Shown in pieces: positions 4,695 through 7,010 of a stretch of DNA of 7,010 bases. The notes beneath the pieces were generated by a model, which searched no databases, was not told the DNA's origin, and saw only the letters and a list, made by a program, of their open reading frames with translations. This DNA comes from Parachlamydiaceae bacterium (lineage in GTDB: Bacteria; Chlamydiota; Chlamydiia; Chlamydiales; Parachlamydiaceae), in contig JACDGH010000122.1 of the NCBI GenBank assembly GCA_013815395.1, forward strand, positions 609 through 7,618, in the 5' to 3' direction. Made by a program: the position numbers and the translations under genes. The stretch's first letter is position 1; every line of letters begins with the position of its first letter.

Positions 4695-6151
4695 CCCATT
4701 ACCTTCACTTCAGATTCTTTAACGTCTTTCTCTTTAACAGGATTAAGCACAATGGTATTGAAGATATTTACTACAAAGAGCATGTTTGCGAATAAAATAA
4801 TTAAGCCCCCTATACCTCGAAGAATCCAAAAGGGACGCATATCGGCAATTGTATCTAAAAAGGGCAGCATCGTTAAGTTATTGTGAAATTCAGCATAACT
4901 TGTGCCATTGGCCCAGGTAGCCCAAAGCATTCCTTGCCAAAATCCACCCACCCATAATGCTAGCAAGAAAGGCACGCTTCCTAACATGTTTAGGCCAAAA
5001 TGCCAATCTGCCAATCGTTTAGACCACAAAGGCTTTTTCGTGATTACTGGGATAGCCTGGTAAATACCAGCAATGGCAAAAAAGGTAAAAGTTGCATAAA
5101 GGGATATGTGAGAATGGCCAATCACCCAATCTGTTTTTGAAGTGATTTCATTAATATTGCGGAGGGCCATAAGCGGACCTTGAATGCAGGTCAGTAAATA
5201 AAAAATATTTCCCATCATCAAAAAGCGAATAGGAGCACTTTGAGTGTATAAAGCCCACTGGTCTTTAAGGGTGGCAAAAAGATTGGTGACTACAGTAAAT
5301 ACAGGAATAAATAGCCACATGGAGAATACCACAGCGGTGGTCTGTAGCCATTGGGACATTGGACCATGCATTATGTGGTGAGCCCCTATCCAGGCATAGA
5401 CGAAAGCGATCGACCAAAATCCTATCATCGATAAGCGGTGGCTGTAGATGGGTGTGTTGGCCAGTTTTGGTAAGAAATAATAGGCTGTGGCAAGTCCCAT
5501 GGGGGTATAGACTAAGCCAACAAGATTATGGACGTAAAAAAAGCTCACGTTAACTCTAGAGATCCCTTCAGGAACCCAATTGATGCCATAGCTGCCTGTA
5601 ATGAATGTAAATGTGGTCCATATCATTGTACCCATGACATACCACAAAGACACATACATTTTTTCATACTTTCTGGTAGCTATGGTCATAAAAACATTAA
5701 TGACCACCAAAGCCCAAGCAATGGTTGTGATCATTTTAGTGGGCATAATGAACACCCAATCAGGTAGCTCGGCATATTCCCAGCCAAAATTGGTTCCGGC
5801 GGGATAAGAACCTACTCCAATAATTAATGAAAACCACCATAGCCCGGCCGAAATATAAGCCATCCTTGGGCTCCACAAAGATGTACCGCACAGGCGCGGC
5901 ACAAAATAATAAATTAGGCCGATATTTGCTGATAGCAACCATAATAATGTCACTGTCCCAACGTGCACCGGACGTACTCTCCCAAAATGAACATATTCAC
6001 CAGCAAAATAATCAGGAAAAATAAAAGTATTAAAGGCAATATAAGTGCCGACGGCCATTCCCACCACCAGAAATAAGATAGCGGGATAGAGCATTAATTT
6101 GACAGGTGTGTCTTCGTATTCAGTCTTAATTTGTGTATTTGAATTTGTCAT
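4691..6151 (-). CDS. ccoN: cbb3 oxidase catalytic subunit CcoN
   Basis: CcoN reduces O2 to water at a heme b3-CuB centre and pumps protons across the inner membrane. At 486 aa with about 12 hydrophobic segments it has normal family length. Visible ligands are H63 in RVRPVHVG and H348 (low-spin heme b), H346 in WVIGHSH (heme b3), and H208 in FFYVHN with H258 and H259 in YAWIGAHH (CuB). Y252 lies six residues before the first His, where C-family oxidases have their cross-linked Tyr. EYAE at 125-128 matches a conserved family motif. All positions after residue 200 run one ahead of the Pseudomonas stutzeri numbering I recall. A Glu expected before GP (E323 there) is Gln here (Q324). The gene starts 8 bases after the cytochrome gene's stop. 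Its ATG has only a weak AAGGA 19 bases away, so translation is probably coupled. Confidence 0.97.
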   Translation of the reverse strand: MTNSNTQIKTEYEDTPVKLMLYPAILFLVVGMAVGTYIAFNTFIFPDYFAGEYVHFGRVRPVHVGTVTLLWLLSANIGLIYYFVPRLCGTSLWSPRMAYISAGLWWFSLIIGVGSYPAGTNFGWEYAELPDWVFIMPTKMITTIAWALVVINVFMTIATRKYEKMYVSLWYVMGTMIWTTFTFITGSYGINWVPEGISRVNVSFFYVHNLVGLVYTPMGLATAYYFLPKLANTPIYSHRLSMIGFWSIAFVYAWIGAHHIMHGPMSQWLQTTAVVFSMWLFIPVFTVVTNLFATLKDQWALYTQSAPIRFLMMGNIFYLLTCIQGPLMALRNINEITSKTDWVIGHSHISLYATFTFFAIAGIYQAIPVITKKPLWSKRLADWHFGLNMLGSVPFLLALWVGGFWQGMLWATWANGTSYAEFHNNLTMLPFLDTIADMRPFWILRGIGGLIILFANMLFVVNIFNTIVLNPVKEKDVKESEVKVMG

Positions 6152-6159
6152 ATGACTAT

Positions 6160-7010
6160 TTAATTTTTTTCCTTGCTTTGAACTTCTTTTTGTAAAGCTT
6201 TTTCATTCTCATAAAGCTGCTTGATTTCTTCAAATCCTGTGAGCAATTTGTGCTTGGTTTTTGTGTAAGTATTGATTCGAGCATCGAGTTCTTTTAGTTC
6301 CATGGCACGATTTGAAGAAGCAATCTTGCCAAGGATAGCTTTCTTTTCTTGCTGCAGTTCAATAACTTTATTGTCATAACTAGAAATTATTTGCTGAATG
6401 AGTACCTTATTCTTATCTGACAGATTCCGCTGCTCTGCATTAGAGCGCAAGATAGCAATAAATTTATCCCAGTCGGAAGGGTTAACGTCAGTTCTCAACA
6501 AATCAAGGCCAATTTCTTTGTAAATATCTTCTACCCTTTTGATTAGTTTTTTTAGATCTAATAATTTTTTATCATTGGCTTCATGCTGTTTGAGAGAAGC
6601 TGACAATATAAGTTGTTGCTTATATTTTTCCAAGGCAACCTCAATTCCTTTGGGGGATTGATCCTGCTCTGAAGAAATATCTATTTGTTTTTTTAGTTCC
6701 GCGAGTTGCTTTTGGGAGCTTTCTAATAAGGCATATTCGGCCATGCGTGAACTTTCAATTTCATCTGAAGTTTTTGCAAACGCATAATATAAGCCTTCTG
6801 TAAGTTGGCCCCTTAGAGTGCTTTCCTGGCTAAGTGAGCGAATGTACATGACTAGTTGTAAGCGTTGTAGTGAATTTGTTAAATCTCCCCAAGGGGTCAT
6901 TGAGGTGCCTGACACTCCATATTTAATTGAGCTGAGAAGTCGTAAATCATCCCTCGATTTTAGCCAATCAAGATTTACCAGCATGCGTGGTTTGGCATCC
7001 ATCATGATAC
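6160..7010 (-). CDS. c-type cytochrome with coiled-coil tail, partial (5' end missing)
   Basis: The frame is open through the right edge, so the start is outside the window; the ATG at 7005 is probably internal. Counting from that Met, residues 22-60 look like the last part of a cytochrome c fold: KYGVSGTSMTPWGDLT carries the likely axial Met (M36, at 6898-6900), followed by the closing helix LQLVMYIRSLSQE. The CXXCH must lie upstream. From about residue 80 to 281 the protein is Lys/Glu/Gln/Leu-rich and strongly helical, probably coiled coil (for example QKQLAELKKQIDI and KVIELQQEKKAILGKI), with no transmembrane segment. It sits directly ahead of ccoN, so it probably feeds electrons to the oxidase and could replace the missing heme domains of CcoP. 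The full domain order, and any membrane anchor, cannot be seen. Confidence 0.8.
   Translation of the reverse strand, partial: IMMDAKPRMLVNLDWLKSRDDLRLLSSIKYGVSGTSMTPWGDLTNSLQRLQLVMYIRSLSQESTLRGQLTEGLYYAFAKTSDEIESSRMAEYALLESSQKQLAELKKQIDISSEQDQSPKGIEVALEKYKQQLILSASLKQHEANDKKLLDLKKLIKRVEDIYKEIGLDLLRTDVNPSDWDKFIAILRSNAEQRNLSDKNKVLIQQIISSYDNKVIELQQEKKAILGKIASSNRAMELKELDARINTYTKTKHKLLTGFEEIKQLYENEKALQKEVQSKEKN

Overview
The window is about 38-40% G+C by eye and looks like part of a bacterial chromosome in which a respiratory operon meets a rearranged accessory stretch. No rRNA, tRNA or other placement marker is present. A member of the Chlamydiae (Parachlamydia-like, amoeba-associated) is my best guess. 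It rests on the divergent cbb3 oxidase cluster next to a gene with an Inc-like paired hydrophobic domain, in a moderately AT-rich genome with IS remains. Confidence is only moderate, because comparable cbb3 clusters occur in other phyla.

Right part (2802-7010, all minus strand): a tightly packed cbb3-type (C-family heme-copper) terminal oxidase operon. In transcription order it holds (i) the end of a c-type cytochrome with a long coiled-coil tail, cut by the right edge; (ii) ccoN, the catalytic subunit with all expected heme and CuB ligands; (iii) ccoO, the mono-heme subunit, with a large extra domain between its membrane anchor and its heme domain; (iv) a one-helix CcoQ-like peptide with a Met/His/acid-rich repeat tail; and (v) a short protein matching only the membrane N-terminus of CcoP, with no heme domains. 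The last four genes overlap by 3 to 14 bases, and the first is 8 bases from ccoN, so they are probably co-translated. The upstream cytochrome may do the electron-entry job normally done by di-heme CcoP.

Middle (2009-2801): no convincing gene. It holds an AT-rich leader upstream of a minus-strand gene, then two inverted copies of a roughly 200-bp GC-rich element (2205-2404 and 2499-2700), each with an internal palindrome, and a weak terminator for the oxidase operon.

Left part (1-2008): the 3' part of a transposase with a frameshift (1-700). It is followed by a possible small structured RNA with its own promoter and terminator (about 886-1013, plus strand). Next is a decayed second copy of the 3' end of the CcoP-like gene (1028-1156), exactly 1780 bp from the intact copy and with an in-frame stop. 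Last is an unrecognised 265-aa membrane protein with an Inc-like hydrophobic pair (1211-2008, minus). The relic shows that the segment between 1.1 and 2.8 kb arose by duplication, insertion or replacement at the end of the oxidase operon.
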